This document shows, one piece after another, positions 32,700 through 45,689 of a DNA stretch of 64,000 bases. The notes below the pieces were generated by a model. The model searched no databases. It saw nothing but the letters and a program-made list of their open reading frames with translations, and was not told the DNA's origin. The DNA is taken from the NCBI RefSeq assembly GCF_947507565.1, contig NC_089175.1, positions 3,523,733-3,587,732 of the forward strand, given 5' to 3'. The DNA comes from Oscarella lobularis (lineage: Eukaryota > Porifera > Homoscleromorpha > Homosclerophorida > Oscarellidae). Numbering within the stretch: position 1 is the stretch's first letter; each line of letters starts with the position of its first letter. The position numbers were made by a program, and so were the translations under genes.

Positions 32700-34464
32700 T
32701 TATGTGGCTCGTTCTGGCTTTTTCTTGCCATTTGCTTATCTACTAGTGAACGTTCCTACTACTAAATCGTCGTCTCGCAGCTAAGTCGATTTTTTACAAA
32801 CTTACCGAAGGAGCTTCTCAAACGTTTTCTGTTGGTGACGGAGGAGTAGCTACAGTTTCTTATCAATACACGGGGCGTCGCAGTGACATAAGCCGTTTTG
32901 ACTGGGTGATTCTTTCGCCTCATTCAGATTCGTATTGCAGCAATCTTCCCTGAATCCGCAATGCTCCCGCCACTTTCGGGATATTCTGTTTCGGGCGATG
33001 TTTCGCAGGGCGTTACGACATTGTTGATCAATCCAGTGAAATTCTATGAACGGTACGGTATATCAGTGCGCGGCAAGATTCGCCTCGGTTCTGGCAAACA
33101 ATTTTCTCAGCAAGAATGTAACACTGCGAATCAAAGGTGATTCTACTCCTGTTGTGAACAATTGAAAAAATTAACTTTTTAAAGACGTCCCAATGGTTTC
33201 CGTGTCTCCATCATCTTCAAGCACCACAGTAGGTATGGGCAATTCCAATTTTGTAATCAGAATCACTGTCACTCGGGGAGAGGCTGACGTGAACTTGACA
33301 AGAAGCGGGGATTTGCTAAACCTCAACAGAGCGGGAAAAACGTTTGTGCACGTCATACCTGAAGTGAGTGCATCAAGCAATGGGACGTACATAGGAGTAG
33401 GCAACAACGACGTTGGCTATCACCGAGTTCAATTCAGTTTGTTAGCATTTTGTAAGTATAGTTTTATTTACGGTAAACCTTCTGCTAGCTCAACCTATGC
33501 AATAGACCTCGACGATGCAGAATGTGAAGTTATGGGCAGGAGTAATACAGGTCTTACTTGTTCCATCAGGTCTTATCCACCAGTTCTCAATGGCACATTA
33601 GCATGCATCAATCAGATGATTATGAACTTGATCTGGAATCAGGTAGGAAGTGCAGGCAGTCTAGGAGTTGCTACGTACAAGGCGAAGGCTGTTGTCTCCA
33701 ATGTGAAAAACTCATGTAGAATAGTAACTGCCAACCAACACGGAATATTCAATAAAGGCTTTGATATGTTTGGGTTCTATTGCACGCTAGGAACGATTTT
33801 TGCAGTTGTAGCCTTAAAACGCGGTACTTCGCTATCTCCAACGACAGAAAGCCCGTCAAGTCAGCATTTGTGAATTTTAACAACTATTTTTGCAATTTTT
33901 AAAGCAGGTCTAGCCACAAAACGTACCACAGCAGGTTTTGTTTCTACAAGACCAACAACACCACCGAGTAAGAGTGTCTTGTCTTCTTTTTGAGTTATAA
34001 CTGTTGTCGCTAAGCGATTTTAGGTCCTATTGGACAGCTAGCTGGCTGCTGCTGGTGGCGCAGTTGCTTTGATCGCTCTTTTGCTGCTCCTTCTCTGTCC
34101 CATCAATCTGTCTTGCCGACGACGCCTCCAAGGAAAACGCTGGCCGTGTTGTTTCAAGTGCTATGATGACTGCTGTAAGATTTCACTGAACGACTCACAT
34201 CCTGCGCAAACTAAAAAGTGTTTAGGTAGTGAAGAATCTGATGAACAAAATCACCAGATGTCTTCTTCACAGTGAAATTTTCTATTGCAGCTATATGTGC
34301 ACTTTCAATTGTGTGCTTTCTGCTAGAAAAAAACTTTGATAATGACAATCCAGAAAATGTCGTTAAACTTCACCCAAGCCCACTCTATCAAGCTTCCTCT
34401 GAAATGACCCAGCGTGCTGCCAGTTGGCATGCCTGAATATGCTACCATTTCAGAGGCAATGTAG
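32700..34464 (+). pseudogene. Ig receptor related to pair 4 ectodomain (broken)
   Basis: Domain 1 (about 32782-33134) resembles the gene at 50434 (ISRFDWVILSPH) but the frame is lost and then regained, with a stop between. Domain 2 (33185-33451) is intact: NGTYIGVGNNDVGY. Domain 3 (33506 onward) is readable with LTCSI and LACIN but its usual donor is gone. The membrane exon (about 34024-34174) is frameshifted and has an M-type cysteine-rich end (CCFKCYDDCC), followed by a short exon ending at 34275 (SEESDEQNHQMSSSQ). A P-type tail relic lies further on (PEYATISEAM, stop at 34464). The mix of M-like membrane and P-like tail parts is unusual. Confidence 0.7.
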
Positions 34465-35987
34465 CGCCTTCAAGTTTGTGATTTATTCTTCTTCTTGTTT
34501 GCCTGATTAGTACAGTCCTTAGTATACACCAGAGACCGTTGTTCGATGGTAGAATGAGAGCTGTTGATTAGACGTATGTAGAACACCATTACTGTGCTAT
34601 AGGAATATTTGATCAAGCTATTAGGAATGCATCTCAAGTCGTAGTACACATGTAACTTCTTTGAATTAAAAAAGACTGCATGTATTGTAGTAGTTTCGTT
34701 GACTCTGAGCAGTAGGACTCGAGAACGTGTGTCATACATACTTCCTCGGTGGCGATAACACGCACGCACAGAAGTGACGTAGTGTGACGCTTGAACTAGA
34801 GGTTGGTACTACCACGGGCCACTGTGGCATCATTGCCAGTTCCGCAATTCAAAATAGACCCCGCTACCCTAGGCTGCAAAATGATCAGATCCCGCAACTA
34901 TGAGAGTGACAACTATGAGAGTGGCCTTGCCGTTGTTTTTTAGAGATCATTTTGAACCCATCCTAGTACACACGTACGTGTTGAGAGTCTTGTTACTTGC
35001 ATGTCAAGGTGGGAAGAAGATAGTCACATAGGAGAAGACAGCATTACGGTTTTTGTCTAATGGAATCCATGCTCTCAACGTTCTTTCTCAAGCTGTTTCA
35101 GACCTACTTACCTGCCTTGCGCGCTTCAGAATAATTGTGGATACAGCAAGCAGCTAGGTCAACTAGGTAGAATGAAGCAAATTTCATGAATTGTCTCACA
35201 CGTTTCAGGAAAAAGAGACGAATTTCCTCTATACTGTGTGAACTCTGTCTACAGTCTGGCTGTAGACAGAGCTTACCATAGATTCACAGATCTGTTATTA
35301 CAGAGCCGTCATCGAGAGACTACTTAGACTTATCACCAGTTCTCAAGGAGCAGCTATCCATGCAAAGGAACGAATCACTCGGACTCTGAGTCAAACAAAA
35401 TTTGGCCGCAAATCAATGTATCCTGTTTCCTGGTCATTCTGGAAAGCGTGACTCAAAAATAACCACTGTTGAAAACTTTTTGCTTTGCACTTTCTCTCTG
35501 AAAGTACACACCTGCTCGCATAACACCTGCAGGCAATGAGTGACGTAGAATAGCGGCTAAAAAAGTCGCGCATCGTCCGCAACTCAAAATAAAAGAACTC
35601 TGACGATCGAAACCCGGCCGGGCCTCGCATTGAGTAGTCTACGCTACCACCACTGCATATTGCCCCAAGATGGGCAGTAGAAACGTTGCTGCGGTCTAAA
35701 AGCGTAAAGAGAGCCTCTAGCTGTTCCCCGTTATTCCCAATCTAGACATAAGAGGATGCAGTCACCTAAATTTAGCCCGCGGACCGAGAGCCCACATCTT
35801 CCCTCGCCCAAGCCAAAGCGTAGTCAAAAAGACTACATCCTTTTTGCCGCAGTCTCCACGCAAAGACTGGTAATCCGCACTGGGAATTCTACTACCAAAA
35901 GAAGTTCTCGCGCAATGTGCGCATGCCCTGCTCCGCAGACTTTGGCAAAGAAACCATTTAGGCCAATTTTCGCTGCCTACACCTACA
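34465..35987. other. Long gene-free stretch
   Basis: No exon, RNA gene or repeat copy recognised on either strand. A 12-base hairpin (CTCTGTCTACAG, 5-base loop) stands at 35243-35271. The last 250 bases may be the promoter of the gene at 35988. Confidence 0.5.
35243..35271. repeat. 12-bp perfect hairpin
   Basis: CTCTGTCTACAG at 35243-35254, loop of five, exact reverse complement at 35260-35271. Isolated in a gene-free interval. Confidence 0.8.
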
Positions 35988-37795
35988 ATGAAGCTTCGCC
36001 TATGCAAAGTCTTGTTGCTGGTTGTCTCCGCTTTAGGTATGTACTGTATTGACTTGTTGATTGTTGTCTTGTTTTACCGTATGTTAGCCTTATCGGTCGC
36101 TTCTCTATCGTACAACATCGTTGGTGGCAATGCGTTTACGGTGTACGCTTTGAATGGAGAGCCTCTTCGTCTAAATTATCCTGTTCCTTCGTTCGACTTG
36201 AGAAATGCTGGCGCTTTCACGTGGAATATTGTCTTAGCGAATGGCAGTCCTTTGTTGGATCTAGACGGTAGTCTGAAATCTCCGCTGTTCAACATCACTT
36301 CGGGAGATCGAATTTCAACTTTGACCATTAGGTCGTTCGACGCATGTCTGGTAGTGCCATTACGAGTCGGGCAATATTTTTACGAGTAGTCCTTCAACAA
36401 GAACAAGCGCAACGGTCACCATAAGTGAAGGACGTAAGACTTTTATCGTGTCTATTACCCCACTTTTACGGTGTGATTATTAGATAGTCCTAATTTGATC
36501 ATCAAAGAAACTGTTGGTCGTAATTTTACTGAAGGAACCATCATCGTCATAGCAAACATAACGGCTGGAGTTCCTCCTCCTCCTCGTCCAACTGTACTAC
36601 CGGCAGATATTGTTGGCACACCTGAGATGATCTCATCTGGGTCATATAAGTACCGTCTCAAAGTGACACAACCAAATTATAGTTTTGTGGCCAGTAATGC
36701 CATAGGAAACTTCAGCGTGAATTATGCAATTAAAAATACTGGTAATTTTGCACTGATTGTATAGTAATGTAGTGGAGACGATTTTGGCAGGCTTGAAAAA
36801 ATTGGGCAACTGCACGTCAGAATCAGGAGCTAGTGTCACCTTTCAATGCTCATTTGCTCTATTTCCTGATGATTTGGCAATACTCAGCTGTCCAACAGTT
36901 ACCAATGGAATGTTTCACGTTATAAAGAACGAAATTGGAAGCATAAACGCGGACAGACGTTTTGAAGTAAACAGGACATTTGCAACTAGTAGTGCGAACG
37001 GGAAGTGTGATCACAGTCATCTCTGCAATTTACGTGTCAGCAACGGTTTAGAAATGAAGACGACATACACTGAATACATCTACTTTCAATGTCGGTATTA
37101 TGAATCTCTGCAGATGAGTGAGTAGTAAGTACATGATATGTTATTTTTAGGTCCATTTCCTTTACTGCTGCCAACGACAGGTCAGCGTTTCTGAAAACAT
37201 GACTAGTTTATAGATGTGTTGCTACGTAGCCATAGCAACATCTTCATCAACGTCTCTTCAACCCTCGTCAATAGGTACGCTTTTGCAAATGGCTGATTGG
37301 CATTTTAGTTTTGAGTAAATTTTATGTAGGTCAGTTCTTTTGTGCTTTTGAGAACCTGGGGCGATGCGTTGACGTTTGAGTAGTTAGTACAAGCACAACG
37401 AGTACCACTACAGCACCGACTTCAAAATCACGTATGGTTGCGTTGACTTACAATATGCATCAGTAATGATTTTTCTTTTACATGGTTGCAGAAAGTTGCA
37501 GCTGTACTGCTTCTCATGCTGCTGTTGGAGTTTTGGCTGTTCTACTCGCAGTTGTCAGCTGTCTAGCTATTTATCTATTTCTACTGGTGTTGAGGTTATT
37601 GTGAATAGTCTGCATTCAACAGCCGCACCAATTGTATTCTGTAGAGGAAAAAAGGAGTCAGAGACAGTTCAGAGTAAAACTGAAAGCGTTGAAATGCATT
37701 CCAGCTCGTTATATGCGTCGTCAAAGAATCCCCATCACGTGCAGGCAAAAAATGAGGCACCGGAGTATGCCTCCATTTCAGAGGCTAAGAAGTGA
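35988..37795 (+). CDS. Type B Ig-like receptor with P-type tail (one frame conflict)
   Basis: Leader exon 35988-36036 (MKLRLCKVLLLVVSAL). Domain 1 exon 36088-36433 has NAGAFTWNIV and DRISTLTIRSF but is 346 bases, one too many for the phase, so its end is out of frame. Domain 2 exon 36484-36741 reads YSFVASNAIGNFSVNY, again with no F-strand cysteine, and an insert of prolines (GVPPPPRP). Domain 3 exon 36791-37117 has ALFPDDLAILSCP and NEIGSI. Short stalk exons follow (37150-37400), then membrane exon 37492-37594 (HAAVGVLAVLLAVVSCLAIY) and tail exon 37645-37795 with SSLYASSKN and PEYASISEAKK. The tail is clearly of the P family, while the ectodomain is of another type. Functional apart from the single conflict, which could be a real break or a base-calling error. 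Confidence 0.65.
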
Positions 37796-38039
37796 CCATG
37801 CGATGTTACTTACAGTAATTCAGTCGTCGTCATTTTCTAGTTTCTCTTTTTCTGGCTGTAGACTTTAAATGTCTTTTTCATTATCTTCATCAAAAGTATT
37901 TCTACTGATTACTTTTGTGGAAAAACATGTGACTTTATGGCCCTAATCGTGATAGGAAACAGCCTAATTGGTACCACTCTTACTTAATAAATTAGCGATG
38001 GAAGTTCACCAACACTACCAATCCGCTTTACTTGGATAA

Positions 38040-38620
38040 TCCATTTCTACAGTACTTCTTTTGCATGTCTTGCTTTCGTCTTGTATGTTCCAGCGGGCAA
38101 TATTTTGCAATTCCTTACGAATTTATCGAGCAATCCTTCTATGAATAGTTCTGTATCAGTTCCTAGGTTCTGACAAACGCAGTGGGAAACGCTAGCGTGA
38201 ATTACACAGTCTAGAATATTTGTAAGTTGCGCTATGTAATTCTAAAATGTTCAATGACAATATAATGTTCCGCCAAACAAACAAAGTAGTTGGAAGCATA
38301 AACGCCAACAAAATCTACCCAAGCGAACAAGTCGACTGAAACTGGTAGCGCAGATGGACAATGTAGCAGCAGTCATTACGACTGTCTACTAATGAGCAGC
38401 ATTCTAGCAAATCGTCTATTTCAACTTGTGTATTGAGATTACTGCAAACAGTCTGCATTCTAAAACTTACCAAATCGTATCTTTTAAGAAGAAGAAATGA
38501 ATCAGAGAAAAGTAAGAGTAAAAGAGAAACCGTAGAAATTCCAGTTATACGCGTCCGCAAAGAACCCTTGTCATGCATGTGCAGGCAACAAAGATGTATA
38601 TCCCCCTGATTGACAACTAC
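38040..38620 (+). pseudogene. Relic of a second type B gene
   Basis: Decayed copy of the middle and 3' end of the preceding gene. GNASVNYTV near 38200 matches its domain 2 end. Bases 38400-38600 match its membrane and tail exons (compare 37560-37760, including GTCTGCATTC) with several indels. No open frame. Confidence 0.6.
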
Positions 38621-38699
38621 AGCAGCCGACACAGCAGCCATTGCAACAGTCATCGCAGCCATTGCAGGTACGTATGCTGTTTTGATCTAAACAGAATTA

Positions 38700-40016
38700 T
38701 CGTGTAGCCTAATATAAGGCCCTAAGCGTGACTTTACTACTGACCGCGGCAAATTCTGTACCAGCACCACACCAGACTCAGGACAATAACAACAAGACCA
38801 CCGACACTAGCGCTAGCGCTGATAATAATGATCCTCAGAGAACTATTAGTTTCTATATGAAGTTGAACGGTGTCAAATTTTAACAACGCTGACCTTTCGT
38901 CGGCGTTATTGGTGAAGAAGAGTACTGAGCTACAGACAACAAAGATCTACTGCTATACTTACATAAAAAGTCAATGTCGCTACTAAGACGCAGAGTACAC
39001 AAATGATTTCTGTTTCATATCTCATCTGCCCCATCAGCTACGGCAAACGTCTTGTTCACTTGAAAAAGTCCAGCTGCATCGATGCTTCCAATTTCGTTCT
39101 TCATTTCATAAATCATTTCGCTAGCAACTGAAGGACAGCTAAGCGTCGCATGCGCGTCTGGAAAGAGAGCAAAAGGACATTTGATGATCCCACTTTTTTG
39201 TTGTAAAATTAATGCACAGCTGTCTCTCTTTTCTAAGCCTGTCAGTGTCGCAGTATTACAAATGTTAGAAGCAATTAAAGAAATTACAGTTACCCAAATT
39301 TTGAACTGTGAAATTGACACTGAAGTTTCCCACGGCATTGCTAGCCAGAAAGACGTAATTTGGCCAAAACACTGCGAAGACAAACTTATACAGACGGGGC
39401 GAGATCGTCTCTAACGTATACGCAGTTTCATTTGGTAGCAAAATTGGTTGACTCCGCTAGTCACGTTCACGATGACGCTAACAGATCCCTCAGTAAAATG
39501 ACGACTCGTCTCTGTGACGGAAAATTTGGGAAGTTCTAAAATTAATCAGGTCCGACTACTCATAGATCGTGGTATACGAAAACGATCAGACTCACGTCCT
39601 TGAATTAACGTGACTTGGACGGATGTTCTCCAATAAGGACTTGTATCAAACGTGGCTCGAACCGAGTACGTGCCGTTGCACATGAAAGATGCGACAAAAG
39701 ACTTGATTGTCAACGTCGTAGCCCTGCGTTCCGATGTGACGTTGAAGTATACATGCGAAGACTGTTCAGAAGCATCAAGATCAAAATTGGCTCCGTTTGC
39801 AAGGTGATGTAACTGATGTTCCAAGAGAAAATTGAGGCGTTTCTGCTCTCCGACGGAAGTAGACGATATTCAAGACGAAGCGGGTTTCCATCCAAGGCGT
39901 TAACGTCACTGCTCGATCGTGAGGAACGTCGTACGAAAGAGAAACGCCCACTGAACGAAGCAAGAATTTTTGCAATACGGCTTGCCGCTGTTTTGAGTCG
40001 ACTGATGTGAGCATGC
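38700..40016 (-). pseudogene. Type B Ig receptor, minus strand (broken)
   Basis: A start at 40016 precedes a domain 1 region (GVSLSYDV, then in a shifted frame NALDGNPLRLEY, ASIFSWNIS and CNGTYSVRATF). The domain 2 region (about 39545-39290) contains TEGSVSVIVNVTSGV and WLAMPWETSVSISQF with an in-frame stop between. The domain 3 region (about 39210-39010) reads FALFPDAHATLSCP and NEIGSI. A possible membrane exon at about 38855-38755 reads SVGGLVVIVLSLVWCWYRIC. Together it is a broken counterpart of the plus-strand type B gene. Whether the membrane exon belongs to it is uncertain. Confidence 0.6.
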
Positions 40017-40109
40017 CGAAGGTACAATAGTGATCCGATCGTTCAAGCAACCGTACGTGGCAGACTACTGGAGCTAAAGCGGCTGTGCGTTTGTGCGCTG
40101 GAGGCTAGC

Positions 40110-40345
40110 ATACAATACGGGTATTTCGGTTTTAGTTCTCACTGAAATGAGCTTAATTGGAGCAAATCGAATAAACCGATGCTTCGAAACGTCGGTTTTC
40201 CTGAAAGGAGCCCCGAATTGCTAGAACTTGCGGAACACCATCTGCCTTGTACGTTTAGCGTACTACGTCGGTTGTTTGAACGAAGAAACTTCCTCTCGTG
40301 AATCAAAAAAGCTAAAGAATTCTATCACGTGGCACGAACCAAGGC
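40110..40345. repeat. Dispersed repeat R1, partial copy
   Basis: Matches 2240-2480, including CGTCGGTTTTCCTGAAAGGAG and TCTATCACGTGGCACG. It abuts the left end of duplication unit 3. Confidence 0.6.
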
Positions 40346-41025
40346 CCTCCTTTGTTTCTAGCCGCGTAAGGATCTCGCAAGCTATGTCCTTCACACTCGG
40401 GCTTGCTAGTTTTCCACTTCCGTACGTTGAGAATATTCTATGGTCTAGTAAACAGGTGGGAGAGGTAGAATGTGATTGCTAGGGGTCTATATATCGATCA
40501 ACTCGTCTGCTGATTAGCCAGTCTTTTCGGTGCACATCTGTGTAGAAGGCCACATTTCTGGGCAGCGATCACAGTCGACTATCAACTCACTGGCCCGGGC
40601 TGCTGTGACAGTGCGTGTACAGTCTGGGTGTAGCTACAGGTACTCACGTCTCATGCAGTTTGTCAGCCGCACAACCGGCTGACAGAAGGTATAGTCTTTT
40701 TTCTTGTAGTTTGGTGTCATCTTTCTTCAAAAGGCAGAAGCACTCCGTGTCAAGCACAGTTTTTTGTAGTCTCACTGCTCCTCTTGCCGCAAGGTACGGC
40801 ATCCGGTCGTGGTCACCGGTACAGGCAAGCACATAACACGCCCGTACTGAGAATGCGCCACTCGGCAAATCCAAGTAAGCATTAAATTGAAGTGGTGCTT
40901 GGCAATACAAACAGAATGTAGAAAACCATCTCGAACCAATACCCGAACTTGATTGTTTGGGGAAATCCCTTTCCTAATTTAATTAGCTGCTAATAGGATT
41001 ACCTGTTAATTAATAGGTTTTCGCT
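40346..41025. other. 5' flank of GTPase copy 3
   Basis: Homologous to 4060-4749, with small indels and a shorter 12-base tandem array. No gene seen. Confidence 0.55.
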
Positions 41026-43864
41026 TTGAACGACTCTAATGCTGTGGCCAGCGCTCGGCCCAACAGTGTGTCACGTAAAGAGGGTACTAGAGTATTAGGC
41101 CCGCGAACGCAGCCTCGCTCAAAAGTGTTCTTAGATTGCAAGAGCTCATCCGAGGAATTGTGGGCTCTTTTATCAGAACTTGACATTACAATCAGCATGT
41201 CAGAAATGTATGAAAAAAGTTTTCGTCACTTCATGATCTCTTATTGCAAGCGAAACGGCATCAATATCGAATTGTTTCTACAAAAGCACGACTCTCCTCC
41301 TCGTGCCAATGACACAATATATTGGGTAGAAACCGAACTTCCACGACGCGGCTGGAAAGATGCACAAATAGCAGCCTTATTGGGAGACGCGACGAAAGCA
41401 ATCGGTTTGGGTAGCTTGCACAACAAGTTTTCAGCTCTTCGAAAGACGTTGACCTGCACAACTTCAGCTGGGTCTGAGCAAGATGCCGACAGCAGCGACA
41501 ACTATGATATCGGTATGCTTTGGCATTTTTTGTTTGCGGGTTCAGGAGAGGCGTTTCCCCTCAAGACGTTAGGACGATGCATGAGCGAGGGGAGAGGTCT
41601 CATGCTTGAACGCATATAGAGCGCTTTCAGAAAGATGGTCTTTCGAGGGAAAGGCCTTTTTTGGAATTAGTCAAATGTAATTGGCAATTCTCCTCTCTAG
41701 ATCGCGCAATTTCTCTCGTATGTCACCGATTAGGTCACGGATGGAGGCTGTTTTTCGTGCTACTGGGCCTTTGCGACAGTCTGCTCGACGACTGCGATTT
41801 GCAAAAAACTATTCCGGCAAAGTGTTTCAGCGCTTTTGCCAAGTGGAAGGAAAAGGAAGGAAAAACCGCCACAATATTTAGACTGTTGCAGGCGTTATGC
41901 GAGTCTGACCTTATCGGCACTGCGGAAGAATTGATTGATAAATTACACTTATCCGGTACGTTTATGCTGTACAATCACACCGAATGTGCGAGTAACTGCA
42001 TGTCCAGGAGAAAAGAAATTCAAAAACTTATTGAAGAAATATCGGGCTGAAAGCAAGCCTCAAAGGAGCCGGTAGATACGCATAGCATAGACACGCGCGT
42101 AAACGTACACGCGACGTTTTTACTTTCAGCTGTAGTCCCGGAAAGGCACGCCGTGTTAACGCTCATCAGTCATCTGCATCTACTCCTCCCGTTTCCAGAC
42201 GTTTGTCTCCCAACCAGCTTCATTCTTCGGATTTGCGTCGCTCGATTATTGAAGTGAGAACTGAAGCAAAATCAGAGGACCTCTATTTGCCCGAAGAGCA
42301 CATGAAGTGCGCAGAAAGCTTTGTTCCTCAGGACAAAAGGCACATTCAAGTAATAGCAGTTGGTCAAACGGGTATGGGAAAGACAAAATCTATGAATCGA
42401 ACCTTTGGCACAATGGCTACCGTAGCCAGACCTGGACAAGGGGTATGGTTTGTTATATTTAGGTTAAGCTCTATATAGATATAGCTGCTTTGCATTTTCT
42501 AGTCTGAAACAGCATCTGTATCTACCTACACTCGCGTGCTGCACAGAGGAGGCGGTGTCGTTCCATTTCGACTTAGCTTTACTGACACTCCAGGCCTGGG
42601 CGACAGCGATAGCAGGTTTTTGGATGATGAGATTTGCACTGCCATACGAAACGCTACGAGACTCGATGCTACAGCGTTTTTTCTCTATTTTATTAAGGCT
42701 GGCGAATCACGCAACCAGAGGCACATTGCCGCTATAAAAAAGCTCGAAAAGGCGACAGGAAAAGAACTAACTGCCGTAGTGATAACCAATGCAGTGAAAA
42801 TGCCAGCGTATGGCGAATGCTCAGAAAAGCCCATCGACGAAACGTTTCGAGACTTATATAAAAACCTAGTGTCAGCGTGGACCTCGCGGACTAGAAATTA
42901 AAGGCCCTGCATCTAAGAAAGGACTCGTGTCTGAATACGTAGAATATCTACAACAGTCAGAAGATATAGAATACGATCTTACTGATGTTAGCGAGTTCGG
43001 CAAAGAACCCAACGGCGATCCATGGAGTCGCAAGACAAAAAAACTTGTCATTCAACTGTACTTTCGAAGAGAAATTCGTCGTGGATTCAAGGCATGGTTT
43101 CGGAAACAGTTGAACAGACCAACTCTTCGAGTCATCAAGATTGAGAACGACACTGTCGAGTACGGAGATGAACGGGGAAAGTACGAGCAGGAGTGCCCAT
43201 GCACGCGCTATCTCTCTCGAATTAATCTATACTTCTTTCAGATTTGGCCTTCTGCAGTTTCACACGAATCTTAGTCTAGTCTTGCATAGCAAAACTACGT
43301 ACGCTTCAATGGTTTTCTCCGTGATGACTTTGAAGGCGGTTCGGGCAGCCACAAAACAGCTAGAACTTGCTGTATGTATTTAAATCAGTTTCTTTTATCA
43401 ATTAACATATTAATCTGTACATAGGTCATTGAAGTCGGCTCTCAGCCGAGTGACATCGTCTTAGAAATAGAGGTTAATTAATTAATTAATTAATAATATC
43501 ACTGTGAATCATGCATTTTTGCAACGTAGGCCCCAGAAGACGAATCATGTAAAGCGACAAAAGATGCCAGAGAGGAGTCTAGTAAAGGTGAGTGCAGTAC
43601 ATATGCACAGCTCAGAATATTTGATACAAAACCAACTATACTCGGATTTTGTAAAACCCTCTTCAAGTTTATCAGGTTTAACGCAGTTTTTTATAGGATT
43701 CCTTAGGGCTTTTTTTATGCAAATCTGGGTAGGGATCATTTTTTATATAATTACAATCACGTCTTCAAATAACACTTTAGGAATGGATGAAAGACCGCTT
43801 TGCGACGAAGCCCAAAACTGGTTGTAAAGCCGCTGGCACACGCTCAAGTGAAACGGTCGTTTGA
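41026..43864 (+). pseudogene. Death-domain GTPase, copy 3 (start lost, frameshift)
   Basis: Over 90 percent similar by eye to the intact gene at 4750, with all ten exons in place. The start codon is TTG at 41026 where the intact copy has ATG; the next in-frame ATG lies in the helical region. In exon 5 the sequence after WTSRTR differs (extra bases near 42897-42901), which brings a stop and a frame change before the C-terminal third. Death domain, P-loop GQTGMGKT and DTPGLGDSD are unchanged. Probably dead, or able to make only a shortened protein. Confidence 0.75.
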
Positions 43865-44329
43865 GTCACGCCGTGATTTTAGCCGCATGAGCTGAACTTA
43901 TATATATAGTCTTACAATTTTTGCGAAGACTGTTTGAATGTTTTTATGCTTATCGCATGCAAATAACAAAGCCAAGGTTATTGCCTCGCGCAACTGCGTA
44001 TCTTTGGGCAGCAAGTTTTGAAAATAAGGACTCGTTGATTCTAGCTCGAGCTCTCTGCTTTGTCTTTTTGCGATGTTTGACGTACTTGTATTAATGAAAC
44101 AAGTTCAGGACAGCCTCAAAATATTTGTTAGCTTGCAATACATATACAGTACGTGGTCAAGTTTCGTGAAGCGAGAAATTTCAGTCAATTAACGTTAGCT
44201 GGCCTGAACAATCACGAACGATCATGCTCTCTTGTTTCATTCTACGCAGGCTAATACTGCATATGAACATTCAATGAGTATGTTCTTGTCCAAGTACAGT
44301 ACCTTACGACATGACATGATTTGATTCTG

Positions 44330-45640
44330 ACATGATTGTAGAACGTTGCAGTTTCACGCCTCTGATTGCTGCTGTTGGGTCTCGGCTGGTGGTTGTCAGC
44401 TCTTTTACTGTCAGCGTTTTTGACGGAAAGCCTGGGATCGAGATACAAGAAGGCTTCTTTTTCGATTGCACTTTCGACGAAAGAGTCGACGTGGATTCAA
44501 ACTGTGGTTTCGGAAATTCTTAAAGAGACCAAATCTTCATGTTAATTCTACGACATTGAATACGCCAACGAACGTGGAAAGTACGGCCCACAGAAATGCC
44601 TCGCGGTCTTTGTTTCTAAGTTTTATAAAGATTAGGATTTCTTCCATATACAAACATCGGTCGAGTTCTTGGACAGAAATCGCTACACTATTGATGACTT
44701 TAGACGCTGTTCGTGCAGCGGCAAAGGAACTTGAAGTTACTGTACGTTTTTATACCCAATGAGTTTCTTTGTTTTTTGTATTTTCCTCGTCAATACAGGT
44801 CATTAAAGTTTGCTCTAAGTTTGAAGGAAAAAGCACAGCATCTTTGTCGAAAATCTTGCGACGGCATGAAAGCGTTTACGAAAGCCAACATATTGAAAGT
44901 GCGACGCTCCACGTGATCGGTCGACGCGACGACACGTACGTCGTTTCCACGTCCAATCACGGTGAGGGAAATATGGAGCACATCTGCAGCCGTCAGCGGA
45001 CCGGACATGACGAAGGGGCGCGTCGTCGGCAACGTGACGTCGAATCTCGATCTGTATCCGACTATGATGGAATGGGCAAGACTCGACGTTTCAAAGGACG
45101 TCGAGCTCGACGGGCATTCATTGTCAACTTTTTTGTTTACCAATCGGAGTCGGATGTCGTTGGCGACGCCACCCGATTTCGTTTTTGGTGAGTATCACTC
45201 GAATATGGCCAATACGAAGCATTTTATGATTCGGAAGGGAAACTATAAGTACATCGAGTTTGGGATGACGTCGTTGTATGAGAATTATAAACCGCAGCTT
45301 TTTAATTTGACTATGGATCCGGAGGAGATATTGCCGAGAGGGCGCCTGACGTTGCGGCGGAGATGGAGAAGCTGATGAGAAGCGTTGTAGATATTCAGGC
45401 TGTGGATAAGGAGTGCAAGGAGCAGGACAAAATTTGATTCAATATGTGGTCTCAAGCGCATACGAGCGACTGGGTTAGGACGCTTGGTATGGCGGTTTAC
45501 TCCAATTCGCGAACTGAAGCGTTTGAAAGTAAAGAGGACTTGGATAAAATGACCCTATGGATAAACGGAACAAAAATTGATTAGTGAGCTTGTTCTTTAC
45601 GTTTTTACGTGGAAGAATAGAGCATAGACGTTTCTTTCTA
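44330..45640 (+). pseudogene. GTPase remains plus arylsulfatase K-like 3' half, copy 3
   Basis: The left part (44390-44850) is the most complete GTPase-derived segment of the four copies: the end of exon 5, exon 6 (LLMTLDAVRAAAKELEVT) and exon 7. It runs into RRDDTYVVSTSNHGEG near 44925-44965, then NLDLYPTMMEWARL, LDGHSLSTFLF, FGEYHSNMANTKHFMI and KYIEFGMTSLYENYKPQLF up to about 45320: the clearest sulfatase match in the window. Later parts (VDKECKEQDK, DWVRTLGMAVYSNSRTE) are in other frames. Broken in several places. Confidence 0.75.
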
Positions 45641-45689
45641 AAACGATTTATTTTCTAACGTTGTTTTCTTTGAACTTCTCTAATATGTA

